A DNA stretch of 64,000 nucleotides from Polytrichum commune (Eukaryota; Streptophyta; Polytrichopsida; Polytrichales; Polytrichaceae), in contig OX485808.1 of NCBI GenBank assembly GCA_950295325.1, positions 8,432,501-8,496,500 on the forward strand, given 5' to 3'. A program made the translations under genes and the position numbers. The notes beneath the pieces were generated by a model. That model made no database searches. It was not told the origin of the DNA and saw only the letters and a program-made list of their open reading frames with translations. Below, piece by piece: positions 40,168 through 51,559 of the stretch. Position 1 is the stretch's first letter, and each line of letters begins with the position of its first letter.

Positions 40168-40465
40168 AACTCATATTTGTGATGGTTTAGGGTGGGCAAT
40201 CCAAATCTTAGACCACATTTAAGGGGAAACCTTAAAACATTCATATTATTGCACACAAAATATTAGAGCTTGTATGAATATGGTTTAGGTAGGGCAATCC
40301 AAACCATAGATCTTATTGAAGGGTTAATATGTTAACCAATATAATATTGCATACAAAATATTCCAAACTCATATTTGTGATGGTTTAGGTAGGGCAATCC
40401 AAACCTTAGACCATATGGAAGGGGAAATCATGTCTAACTTGTATTATTGCAAAAAAAAACATACA
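40168..40465. repeat. Subterminal direct repeats, about 105 bp x 3
   Basis: Three diverged units carry GGTTTAGGTAGGGCAATCC or a close variant followed by AAACC or AAATC, at about 40,186, 40,283 and 40,382. The motif is a broken relative of the GGTTTGGGTCG..CGACCC palindrome used elsewhere in the element. Subterminal repeats often bind transposase. Confidence 0.65.
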
Positions 40466-40570
40466 AAGTGTGGCATGTAAAATGCATATCATGCTAACAC
40501 CACACATGCATTGGATAGTGCGACCCAAAATGTTCTTGCCTATGGCCCAAAACCCTACGCCTACTATGGC

Positions 40571-41395
40571 CTATCTAGCCTCGGATACTACCTCTTTTTC
40601 TTTTGCTTCATTTTCTTTTGCTTTTTTTTCTTTTGCTTTTTTTTCTTTTGCCTCTTTTTCTTTTGCTGCAGCTTCTTTTGCTCGCATTGCTTCAACATTC
40701 CTAAAAATCTCCGCCCCGCGACTATAGCCATTCTTGGGGTGAACGCCATCAATAACACATTTTGTATTCCGTCGGCCGCCCGAATTATACGACGAAGAAT
40801 TCGAATACGATGAAGTGGACTGTCTTGCATTTCTGGTCATGGAGTAGAAACGCTCCAACTCGATGGACGCACTAGACCGCATAGGTTTACGGGTGGGAGC
40901 AACCTGCAACGCGTCAACGCAAGAACACATGTGTTAGTTTAGGGAGGAAGACCCAAACGTGTCACACGTTCATTTTTTAAGTGCAAAATGATTGTAATGC
41001 GCGGATAACCATGTTTTTTGGGGGGGTTGGGGGGGGTTCACCTTGTCACCGGGGGCGTTCCCGTCGGAGTTGGCGAGGAGGGGCAAGGCATCCCGCAAAG
41101 GAATAGGAAGGGTTCCACTCTTCGTAGGCCGAGCGTCCATCCGCAGCCGCCGTTGAGGTGTACTACTGCCGCCGGGCCGAGAGGGGGATGTCCGGACGCA
41201 TTTGCGATTTATGCCTTTGAGCGGTGACGGGGACGCAGATCGCCGGAAGATTTGCTTGGGTGGGGGGCTATCGACGACGCCGGCGTCAAGAGGCTCCTTG
41301 GAGTAGTCGATGGTTGACGCGGCGTCGTAAACGGTCTCGTAGAAGAAGCTCCCCAAGTCTGACTCGCTGACGACGTCAATCGAGGGCTCCAAACG
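40571..41395 (-). CDS. Spliced gene with Lys/Glu/Ala-repeat C-terminus (3' exons)
   Basis: Two phase-0 exons: 41042-41395 (acceptor CTCCAG; donor AAG/GTGAAC) and 40571-40903 (acceptor TTGCAG; stop at 40571-40573). Together about 228 codons. The first is Ser/Pro/Arg-rich (RRSASPSP, TSPSRPGG); the second is Ser-rich, then becomes an (AKEKK)n coiled-coil-like tail. No catalytic domain seen. The first-exon start is missing: no ATG lies in phase before the acceptor at 41,395, so there is an undetected 5' exon, or these exons are alternative 3' exons of the large gene upstream on the same strand. GC content resembles the large gene, not the flanks. Confidence 0.5.
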
Positions 41396-41538
41396 CTGGA
41401 GCCAAAATTGGAACAAAGCAAAACCCAAGGAAAAGGGGGGAGATAGAGCGCGTGAAAATCAAGATACATATGAAGCGTAAATTACACAAAATGGGCAGGC
41501 GCATATACACACACACACATACAAACACACGTACTGTC

Positions 41539-44038
41539 TCAAATGAGCTTGTTAAATTTCGCGTGAGATAACAACTCTCTGTACAAATGGTCTCGTGGAT
41601 CCAAGTATCTCTCGCCTATGGGATTATTCCTAACAAAATTGTTTACGGGAAGTCCGCTTCCCCAGAGCGCCTGGAGGTATTTACTAAGGTCTAACAAAAA
41701 TCGGTCCCGGACCTTCTCGACCGTCCACGTAGGGCACACTATGAAGTTGGCCGTCGGGTTCAACATGTTCTTTGCGGCGCTGTCGTCCACCATGAGCGTG
41801 TTCTCGCGGGTGGGGCGGACGTCGTAGGGGACGCCTATCAAGGACGGTCGCTGGTCCCAAAAAATGGGCTTCAAGACCTTGAGGTATTGGGGGGAAGCGG
41901 GGTTGTTTGGTTTTTTGACGACTTTGCCGTCCTGTGTGTACAATATTCTACAGGCTTCCTGTGCTAGGACCATGCAGGGGGGCTCGATGCCCTTGAAGAT
42001 GAACTCCACGACCGCATTGGTGTTCTCGGCCGTCATGGAGCTCCACACGACCACCCACCATCGTTGTTGGGCGATCTGGAGGAAGGTCCCAAGCCACGGG
42101 CGGAGGTGAACTAGCTTGCTCTTTATGAACGTGGGCGGCCCGTCGTAATTAGCGTCCTCGGGCTTGCAAAAGGGCACTGTGGGGGCCCTAGGGCAATGAA
42201 CGCACTGCACGAGGACACCGTTCAGGTCTAACACCAGGAATCGTTTCTTCGGCAGCGTGGGCGGGGCGGGTAAAACCGGGGGGGCCGCCGTGCTGCCCTC
42301 TGCGCTCCTTGGAGAAGAGCGTCGGGGAGCCGCTACGCTATGCTCCGAGCCCTGCGGATACGATCGAGAGAAAACGGTGGGCGACTTATGTCATGCTATG
42401 TCCAAACGAAGCATTAAGGAAACGAGTGTTCTTGGTGCAAACACAAAACCAATTGATTCATTTTGGAGGGGGTGCAACAAGGGATACAAGAGAGACAAGA
42501 GCATACAAAATACATTCAAACACAATATACAAGTATATAGGAGTCAAAAATGGTGATTGTATTGTATACAATGCTCTATGTACATTTTGATTGGGGGGAG
42601 CCGCGTTGAACGATGCGTTCAAACTAGCCTACTTCTAAATCTAGGAAAATTTGAAGAGACGGGCCGCCGTGATGAAGACTTCGTCGCAAGCCGGGGTAGG
42701 TGGACGAACGAATGGTCGGGGGGATGTGGCGAAGGGCGCGAGTGCCAGGGGGGCGACGTGTGTGTGAGTTTAGGGTAGCTAGGGGACACGACCAAGGCAA
42801 GAAGACAAAGACCCATGGAGTTTGGGTCGACCGACCCAAACTGAGTGGGGTCAGTGCATTACCTCGCCTTGGTCGTGCCTTGACGACGTTGATGCCGGCA
42901 TCGCCTGCGCTGCCCCACCTCTGTCACCGCCGCCTCCGACGACGACGTCAGCCGCAACCTGCTCCTGCAAAGGCTGACTGTCAGGCCTTTGTCCCAACCC
43001 AACCTCCGCATGCGCATCATGCATTGGTTCATCGACTGGGTTAGGAGTAGAGGTATCACCAGGCCCTTGCGGGCCTTCAACGTCTAACATGCCCTCGTCC
43101 ACCGGGGTCTGGTCGGGGACGGGGTTTGGGTCGGCCGACCCAAACCCTGCTGCTTGGCGAGCGTCGCTCTGGGACGCTGCAACGTCGGCACTGTTTGGGT
43201 CGGACGACCCAAACATGTGGGGGTCGTCCCGCTGGTGGTGTGGGGGCGAGAGGATGGGAGGCCGGAGCGGCGGGGGCGCCAACGAGCTGGACGCTCCGGG
43301 GACGCGCCAAAGGTTGGGGTCGTCCACCTGCTGGACGGGCGCGTAAGGACGGGCGTGCGGCTGCAGCAACTGTGCGAAGCTGAAGGAATGCTGCAGCGTG
43401 GGCCGCGGGGCGATATCCTGTGGCGGGAAGCCTGCGGGCAAGTGCGGGAATGAACTCGGGGGAGCCATCACCAATCCCTGCGCCAGCATGCCCTGGATCA
43501 CTTGCGTGATGAGCTCCGCTTGGGACGGAGTTTGGGCCATCGCCCTTTGCCGCTCCTGCTCCAACAGGAGAGCCCTCAACTCCGCCACTTCGTTGCGGAC
43601 CGAGGGTTCCTCGGCGGCAGCCCTCTGCAGTCGCCCACGCTGCTCCTCGTCTCGGAGCATTTTTGCGTTCGCCTCCTCCACGGTGAGGACCTCCGGTTTC
43701 ACCCTCACATTCCCGGCGAACGCTCTGGGGGAGGCAGGATCCGACCTCAGCCTCTTGGCGAGTTCCATGTCGTCCTCGTCCTCTGAGCTTATTGCGATTG
43801 TCTCCTCCACCGCATAGTCCCCGTACAGCTTCTTGCCCTTCAGCATTCGCCGCTCCCTGAAGGTGGCCGTCGCGTCCCTCGAATACATGTCCTTCACGTC
43901 GGCCACCGTGAGGACGGGCACTAGCTTGCTCTGCGGCGTTGCAGCCCGCATGGCCTTCTTCCGCTGAGGGGCCTCGGATTCTTGAGTGAATCCTGTTGCC
44001 CCTTCCTCCACCTCCCCCTCCACTTTCTCTGCTTCCTC

Positions 44039-44069
<31 letters not shown>

Positions 44070-47000
44070 TCCTCCCCAACCTCGCCACCTGCTCCCATCG
44101 ACGGATTGCCCGGATGCAACCCGATGAGCGGCTCTGGCAATTGAACGGGGGCACGCATGGCGAATTCACCCGGGTTGATTCGCCTCGCCATATCCAAAGG
44201 ATTCTCGCCCCCCTCGACTATCTCTTCAACGTAGGATCCGGGTATCCAGTCAAGGATGTCCATTTTCTTGGCCAGTGCCTTCTGGGTCCTGTAAAATTGA
44301 ACATCGGCATCCTCCACATAGGAGTAGATGTGCAACCCAGACATCTGCACAATCCAAATCAATAGTATTAGTATAAACTAATGAAAAGTAAGGAAAAATG
44401 ACATCCAAAATAAAATAAGAATAGTTAGTTTGGGTCGAGCGACCCAAACTATGGGCATACCCAGTTTGGGTCGCTCGACCCAAACTAGGGCATGCACAGT
44501 TTGGGTCGCTCGACCCAAACTAGGGGCAAACATAGTTTGGATCGCTCGACCCAAACCGTCCGTATAGGGCTTTCAGGGTTCTTTGCTTACCATTGCTGCA
44601 AAAATCGGTTTGGATCCCCCGAAAACGTTGAAGATGCAGTCCCCTCTCTTGGTGAGGGTCCTCATCATCCGCAGGTAGAACTCCATGCGCAGCTCATCCG
44701 CAGGGTAGTTGGCGTACTTCGCCTCGTCATACAAGCTCCTGCTGGTACCCAACCCTTCTTGGACTTGGAAGAGCTTTTCCATCCTGGCTATAGGATGGTT
44801 GGGCACCTTAAGTAGATCAGCTTTGTACACGAAGTACAAGCACAACACGTTGACGATCTTCGTCTTCTTGTCTTTCAACGTGCTGTACGCCCCCTCCGCC
44901 GGTGCAGCAACGTAGTGAGATTTCGAGACGGCATACTCCGGCTGCAATTTGCGCACGATCTCGTAAACCTGCTCTGCCCTCCTGTCCTCGACAATCCAGA
45001 GCCAGACGTCGACCTCCCTGAATTTGGGGCTAGCGTAGTCCACGAACTTCGACAAGAAAGGATCGTAAAAAGGGGTGCTCATAGTCCCCTCGAATGAGGC
45101 TCCAGGGATATTCCTGAAGTCTATCATTCCGAAGGGGAAGCGGTCCCCGGCTTTAGTCCTGATCGCGTTCCTGGACTCAGAGCCCGGCCAACCTTGGATC
45201 CTGAGAGGCTCGACGGTGACCATGTTGAATTGCGCATCGCCTTCGAAACTGACAATCTTCTTCTCCTTTATGAAGTTGGAGAAGGCCCGCGCTGAGTGTT
45301 CGGGAAGCACCCGGTTCCTCCCCCCCTTCACGAGCTTGGATCTGAGGAAGTCGTCTCCCGCCTCCCTCATGAGTGCCGCCATGGACGCACTGGTGAACTT
45401 ATATTCGGCTTTGAAGGCCCTCCAGTGCGCCTCGTCGACCTCTCCGTCCACGATGAGCTTCTTCTCAGGCACCAGCTTGTGCAGCTCTTGGACGATGGTC
45501 GTCTTCTTCTTCCTGTTCTCCGTCCATTCCTTCATGGTGTAGCATGAAGGGACGAAGATCTTGGGTTTGGTGAAGACGATCTTGGGGTGGACCCAGCATC
45601 TCTTTGCCGTCGTCTCCACGTGTAGGATGTGGGACGCCGCTTTTCCCATCTCTGTCTCGGAAAGACCTTGAAGCGCTCTGAAGAACTCCCTCACCAGAGG
45701 CTTCATTTGCTTGAAGCGCGTAGTCTGGTTGAAGAGCATGCCGGTGTCGGGGTCCATAAGGTCCCCCGTCTCGTGTTTTTCAAAAACACTCCTCCATTTT
45801 CCCCACACGGAGTCGGACGCGGTGATCAAATATATTTCTCCTCGCAACTCGTTATACTTTTTTTGCTTGTGGCTAGCATTGTCTATCGAGGAGAATTTAT
45901 TGATCATCTGATATTTGAAGTCCTGCACACGTAGCCAACAATTCATGTTAGAGAACATCTCATGGAATAACAAATGTAACAGCAGTTTGGGTCGATCGAC
46001 CCAAACTAAAAACCTAGTAAAGACAACAAAGCCATGCAAGAGTTTGGGTCGAGCGACCCAAACTATGAATTTGTTGAAGACACTAAAACAATGAAAGAGT
46101 TTGGGTCGGTCGACCCAAACATACTCACCTCCCATTTGGGGTTCTTATCTTTAGCATTCTCCCTTTCCCTGGGAGGCCTGCCATAAAACTCCCACACCTC
46201 CCTCGAGGCCATGATGTTTCTGATCCATGATGCCTGATAGGCCCTCTTTTTGTTCCCCATGTTGAAGAACCTGGAGATGTCGCTGAGGACCGTCTCGTTG
46301 TCCGACCAAACCACCAAAGCCTTCCAAACTTTTAGTTTCTCCTTCTGGTTGTTCGGGTCGTTCCACTCGGTCATCAGCTGGATTTTTTTTGATGCCTCCA
46401 CACTGTGCTGCCCGTCAATCAACCAGAAGTCTCCTTTGGAGATTGTCGGCCACATATCAGGCGTCGGCATTCTCTTCAACCCTTGTGGCATGACAACAAT
46501 CGTCTGCCTGTCGTTCTTGAACTGCCCGCCCAAGATTTGAGCGACCATCTAGTCGACGTAGGCGTCCTCCTTGGCTCGGACACATTTCTCGGGTGGCGCA
46601 AGGTGGCACTGCGCAATGTTGACCTCGAACTTGAAGTCCCTGCCCATGAAGAAGCAGTGCAGGCATTTTGTTTCGAAGTTGGTGTTTATTTTTTGTATTT
46701 CGCCTGCATCCACCTCCTGGCCAAGCTTCGGCATCCGGAGCTCCGGGGAAACAGGCTCGTCAGTCATCACCGATGACTCTCTTCCCCTTTTGGAAGGGGT
46801 CGTTTGACGGCTTGTTGATGGCGTTGGCGTCTCGCTGTCAGCCGGCGTTGTTGTAGTACTTGTCCGTCTCGACTCCACAGGGACCGCCCGCGGTTTCCTC
46901 ACAGTTTGTGGTCTTGAGGACCCTGCGCCTTCTTCCGTCGTTGCCTTCCGCCTCACAGGCTGCTGTGTCTTGGGTTTGCTTTGCAGCGCCTTGTTTAGAA

Positions 47001-47454
47001 CCGTGATGGCCTGTTTTAACTTCGTGAACCTGCTCGCAACCTTCGTGTTGGTTACACTGCCATCTATGAATATGGCCTCCGGTTGTATGGTTTCAGGGTC
47101 GACGCAGGTCTCCTTGGCGTACAGGGGGTCGAAGGGCTCGGAGAACTGGTGCATGAACATGTGGACGTTCTGCACGGCGGAGTTCTCCAGTATGACGTCT
47201 ACATAGTCCCCGAGAGACTGGACAAACGCAACCTCCCGTCCCGTCAGCGTTGCCCAGGTGTGCTGCTCGTGGGTCCCCACCTTCACCACGAATAGCAGCT
47301 TGAACATGGATGCCTTCACCACCTGAACGGACCATGCCAGAACGACGCCATCTTTTGGGACGTAAGAATCGTCCTGTGGAGTTTCATACTCCTGCCAAAG
47401 GTGGTCTGGCGCGAGCATGAACCACCTTTCACCTGGTCTCTTTTTAGGGGCCAT
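41539..47454 (-). CDS. Giant four-exon protein: DGQH-motif region ... FCP1/HAD-like domain
   Basis: Exons, all phase 0: A 46129-47454, B 44591-45922, C 42863-44344, D 41539-42351, about 1,650 codons. ATG at 47452-47454 follows an acceptor-like TTGCAG, suggesting a 5' UTR intron. Exon A is novel, then Ser/Thr/Pro-rich, then has DFWLIDGQHSVEASKKIQ, recalling DGQHR (DndB-like) and ParB/Srx-fold proteins. Exon B is an unrecognised globular region. Exon C has a poly-Glu run and a coiled-coil-like stretch (EVAELRALLLEQERQR). Exon D has a FCP1/HAD-like domain: LDLNGVLV (motif I, second Asp replaced by Asn), VVWSSMTAENTN (motif II), LMVDDS (motif IV). One TAG at 46549-46551 interrupts exon A in frame, immediately before MVAQILGG. 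Every intron contains TTTGGGTCG palindromes, and two are in exon C coding sequence. Splice sites are my reading; function is unknown. Confidence 0.7.
42821..42840. promoter_or_regulatory. Palindrome TTTGGGTCGNNCGACCCAAA in intron C-D
   Basis: Single exact copy (centre AC) in the 511-bp intron between exons C and D of the giant gene, 23 bp from the donor of exon C. Confidence 0.7.
43125..43213. promoter_or_regulatory. Two palindromes inside coding exon C
   Basis: Exact copies at 43125-43144 (centre GC) and 43194-43213 (centre GA). In the gene's frame they encode GFGSADPN and MFGSSDPN, so the coding sequence has absorbed the motif without losing its frame. Confidence 0.75.
44429..44555. promoter_or_regulatory. 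Palindrome cluster in intron B-C
   Basis: Exact copies at 44429, 44465 and 44500, and a one-mismatch copy at 44536. Spacing is about 35 bp, much tighter than the 78-bp array. Confidence 0.8.
45986..46119. promoter_or_regulatory. Palindrome cluster in intron A-B
   Basis: Exact copies at 45986, 46043 and 46100, a regular 57-bp spacing. The last one lies just inside the donor of exon A. Confidence 0.8.
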
Positions 47455-47482
47455 CTGCAACCCAAGAAATCGAAACTGTGAG

Positions 47483-48400
47483 TTTCGGTCGATCGACCCA
47501 AAGTATTGCAATGTGCATTTAACATTTGGAGGATTGACTCAAACATTACTTAATTTTCAAAGTCGTTTTAAAAGATCTTTTAGAATTTAAATTGTGGTTT
47601 AGGTGGTCACCCTGCAATGTTTGAGTCGAGCGACCCAAACATGATGAGGCTGCAAATTTAGGTAGTTTAACCCATTCATTTCAGAGTGCAATGTTTGGGT
47701 CGAACGACCCAAACATTTACTTAATTTTCAAAGTTCTTTTATATTTTACAATGTGTTTTAGTTCTTCTCCGTGTAATGTTTAGGTCGACCGACCGAAACA
47801 TGTTAGGCTGTAAACTTAGGTAGCTCAACCCAATCATTTCAGACTGCATTGTTTGGATCGCACGACCCAAACATTTACTTCATTTTGAATGTTCTTTTAT
47901 ATTTTACAATGTGGTTTGTTCTTCTGCCTGTAATGTTTGGGTCGAGCGACCCAAACATGATGAGGCTGCAAATTTAGGAAGCTCAACCCATTTATTTCAG
48001 ACTGCAATGTTTGGGTCGAACGACCCAAACATGATGAGGCTGCAAATTTAGGAAGCTCAACCCATTCATTTCAGACTGCAATGTTTGGGTCGAACGACCC
48101 AAACATTTACTTCATTTTCAAAGTTCTTTTATATTTTACAATGTGGTTTGTTCTTCTCCCTGTAATGTTTGGGTCGAGCGACCCAAACATGATGAGGCTG
48201 CAAATTTAGGAAGCTCAACCCATTCATTTCAGACTGCAATGTTTGGGTCGAACGACCCAAACATTTACTTAATTTTCAAAGTTCTTTTATATTTTACAAT
48301 GTGGTTTAGTTCTTCTCCCTATAATGTTTGGGTCGCTCGACCCAAACAAGACGCTACAATGTTTGGGTCGAACGACCCAAACATTTAGTTCATTTTAGGC
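47483..48400. repeat. ~158-bp tandem repeats with paired palindromes, 5' intron of giant gene
   Basis: Repeat units carry two palindromes each plus AAGTTCTTTTATATTTTACA and a GGCTGCAAATTTAGG segment. Exact palindromes start at 47694, 47936, 48010, 48084, 48168, 48242, 48327 and 48362; degenerate ones at 47483, 47620, 47779 and 47852. The older-looking units near the gene are more mutated. The array occupies the proposed 5' UTR intron (donor at about 48,575, acceptor at 47,455). Confidence 0.8.
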
Positions 48401-48575
48401 TGCAATTCAAATATTTATTATATTTTAATATGAGTTTGGGTCGTCTCCCCAAACTACTGTGTTTCCAGATGCATGTTTAATGCTTGGGCAACATATACAA
48501 TGCTTATGCATTGTATATGTAACAGGAACCTAAAGGGAATGATGCAAATTGTGTGCACTGATGCAAATTGCTTAC

Positions 48576-49200
48576 CTTGTCTTTCAAACTCTTGAAAGTT
48601 GCTCTCACAATCTGCTTCTTACAACCAGACTCAGAAACTCTGTTGTGGCACTAAAGAACAACTCTCACAAAGACCTCAGAAACACAATGAATCTCTCAAG
48701 CACCCTAAAACTTTCTCACAAACCCCCTGATTCTTGCAAACTCAGGCCTAATTTGAAAGACCTCTACCTTTCTATCACACTCGACCGTGCTCACTTCTAC
48801 TCAACCTAAAATCACTCCATGCATGAAATTTACAAAACAAGTAAGGAGTTCAACACAATAAACCGCTCCGAACTCACTCAAAGCTAACACTCTGGACCAA
48901 GAAGAGAGAATAACAAGAGGAAGACAATAACAAGAGGAATATAATGAGAGAAGAGGAGGAGAAGCATCAGAGAGGAGGACAGGAATGAAGGAGAAAGAAG
49001 AATGAAAGGAAGCGGCGCGACCAAGACAAAAGCAAAAGGTGCGAAAGGAAGCGCTTGGCGCGGCGCTATGGAAAGCGGCGGCGGCGTTTCCAAGAGCGGC
49101 GCTTGGCGCGGAGGAAGAGAGGAAGAAAAAGAGAGAAAGAAAAAAGAGGAGGGGAGAGAAGGAGAGAGCGGAAGGGGTCACCCTAAACCCTCGAATCCGG
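48576..49200 (-). other. Probable 5' UTR exon and promoter region of the giant gene
   Basis: A strong donor on the minus strand (GACAAG/GTAAGC) ends an exon at 48576. Upstream the minus strand is pyrimidine-rich, as in many plant leaders, and GGGTTTAGGG (telo-box-like) occurs near 49,185. The ORFs here are low-complexity and I do not call them. A 13-bp-arm palindrome (ACATATACAATGC / complement) lies in the intron at 48491-48520. Confidence 0.4.
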
Positions 49201-49953
49201 GCCATTAGATTGCGCCGGGCCCATCAACGGCTCAGAAGCCTCGCGGGCCAACACCCTGCCAGGTGTCGACACCTCCTTGGTTAAGGTGGTTGCCCGCGAG
49301 GCTTGTGGTGTTGGCACCTGCCACCCTAGGCAGATTGCCTTCCTGGTTGTCCTTGCCCCTAGGTGCGGGACATAGGAGGGCCGGCGCCTCTCTTGGCCGC
49401 CCGGCCCCGGCCTTCTAACCCGCTATTCATTAGCGGCAATTCAATACCACTCAAAAACCTACGTGGACTAAGGTATTCCACAAAATTAACACCATCGCCA
49501 ACTCATATTTTAATGGTGTTCAATTGAATGATCACCCGTTGGAATTGATAACATCGTAGAATGTAGCCATTATCGTTTTGGTGTATGAATAATGTAATTT
49601 ATGGAATCATATGAGAGTGTTACAAAGTCTAAGAGGAGTAAGTCATAATTATATTGCAATCCACAAAGGCAATTACACGGTGCAATAATATAAATATGGT
49701 AACCATTCACATGGTTAACAGTTTAGGATTATGTATTGTAATTTATATGATGGTTGTTGGTAGAGGACAATGCTCTAGTCTATAATGGATACCCTAACAA
49801 GTAGCATTAGAGTGAACATTAATATATGTACTTAGAAGTTCACATTTGAAGTACATGGGAGAAACAAATGATTACAAATGTATCTACTGCAACCCCATGG
49901 AGTTCACATATCATATGAAGTCATTTAAACATTCAATTTGATGTTTGATGATG

Positions 49954-49981
49954 CCTAAACCCTAAACCCTAAACCCTAAAC
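49954..49981. repeat. Interstitial telomere-type repeat (CCCTAAA)x4
   Basis: Four near-perfect units of the plant telomere heptamer in the middle of the element. Confidence 0.85.
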
Positions 49982-50802
49982 AACACAAACCATAACTGGA
50001 TGGCACATAGGTCAAATGACATGGGCCTTGGTGCTTGTAGTTTCCAATACAAATGTATAATGTCATCACAACATCCTAATTCACAAACGTGAAAGATGGA
50101 TGTGTGGTTTTTCACGAATGAACGCACTAAAGGAAATAAATGATATTGTGCTCACAAGTAGGTGATACAATATTAACCTATAACCTTGTCACCTGGTAAG
50201 AAGAGCATAAGAACTAGATTATAATAGATAGGATGTTGTTCATGTTAACATGTTATTTGGAATAGTGAAATATTATATATTAATTTAAGGTAGATTTCAT
50301 GTTGTGAATGATATGAGGACATACCTTTTGAACTTTGCATGTTTTGCTCACACACATTGCTAGAGTTCAAGGGACTTCACGATAGGTTCAAACATCATTG
50401 AAACATTGAATGTGCCAAATGTCATTTGTGGTTTATGGTTCCATTAATGACTTCCACATAGGTACTAGGTTATTGTCACACTTGGAGCCTTGAGGATGAA
50501 GCAATATTGGGTGCACACATTACAACACAACAGATGTTCTTTTAACTAGCGGAAATTGAAAGTTGGCCAAATTATTCAAGTTTGTCATGGCATTAATTAT
50601 TTGTTTTCAAAATATAAGTCCTCATGTGAGAGTGTAAGTAATTGCATTAACTATTATATTTAGTGACTTTTAGTGACTTTTAGTATATGAAGTTTTGTAA
50701 TACATGCACATCTTTTGTCAATATATTGTTTGAAATATACCATAATGTTTGACTAAAAGTAGAGTAAAACCCCTTAATAGATATAATCTTACATATTGTC
50801 AC

Positions 50803-50930
50803 AGGGTTATTGGTATTCAGTGTATGCGTTCATATGTAGTGTATCAAAATCTTTATATCCTTTTTAGTTATATGATAGTTAGTGTTTGATACACTTAAAA
50901 CGAACGCATACACTTCCTATTACTAACCCT
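50803..50930. repeat. Short fold-back (128 bp)
   Basis: Arms 50803-50848 and 50886-50930 pair through AGGGTTA, AGTGTATGCGTTC and AGTGTATCAAA with few mismatches. It looks like a small MITE inserted in the large element. Confidence 0.7.
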
Positions 50931-51559
50931 ATGAGAGTAAGTAACATTAAATGTAAACTCAAACACTAAATATCCACTGTGGTGATATATGGAAGTTACA
51001 TATAGGAATTTAGTATTAGTAAGGATGTGAGAAAAAAATACAACAATGATAAAAGGAGAAAGGAGATGGCAATAGGGAAGGTGGTGGTGTATTCATGTAT
51101 AAAACTAATTATGAAAGAGTTGAAGAATAGTGTTGACCAAGTTAGGGTGGTAACAACTTTAAATAATATATGTTGAATTATTCATTTGATGGTTGGGGCA
51201 ACGAAAAGCCAAGCTAAATATACATTGTCTATTATTGACAAGAAGCGGGAAATTGAGTCAGAAGGTTTGAATTAACGTCCAAAGGAGACCAGGCGGGAAA
51301 GGCATCCAAAGAGGATGCCCAAAGCGGAGGCGGGTAGTATAAAGAGCCCAACCCCCCCAAATGCTGGTTCTTTCTTTCATGTCCCAATCTTGAGATTGCT
51401 GCAAGCTCTCTAAGTTGGAGCTGTAATACACGGTTTGTGTACGTTTCCATTCATGAGCAACTAATTACAACAAATATCTACGAGTTCAGTTGTTTCAAAT
51501 AGGTTATATATAGATTAATAGAGAATCACCCGAATAAATAGGCGGATTTTGCGGAATTG

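Larger units (their letters stand above)
49201..51540. other. Central region of the large element; no gene seen
   Basis: Begins GC-rich (49,201-49,430) with an inverted pair AAGCCTCGCGGG / CCCGCGAGGCTT at about 49,236 and 49,290. It then becomes AT-rich with no ORF above 75 codons. Separately listed inside: telomere-type repeats and a fold-back. Confidence 0.4.

Noticed and set aside
42619-43817. ORFs antisense to exon C of the giant gene
   Set aside because: GC-rich shadow frames of the coding exon.
48801-49205. 134-codon minus-strand ORF (Ser/Leu/Phe-rich)
   Set aside because: Pyrimidine-rich leader sequence read as protein; better explained as 5' UTR.
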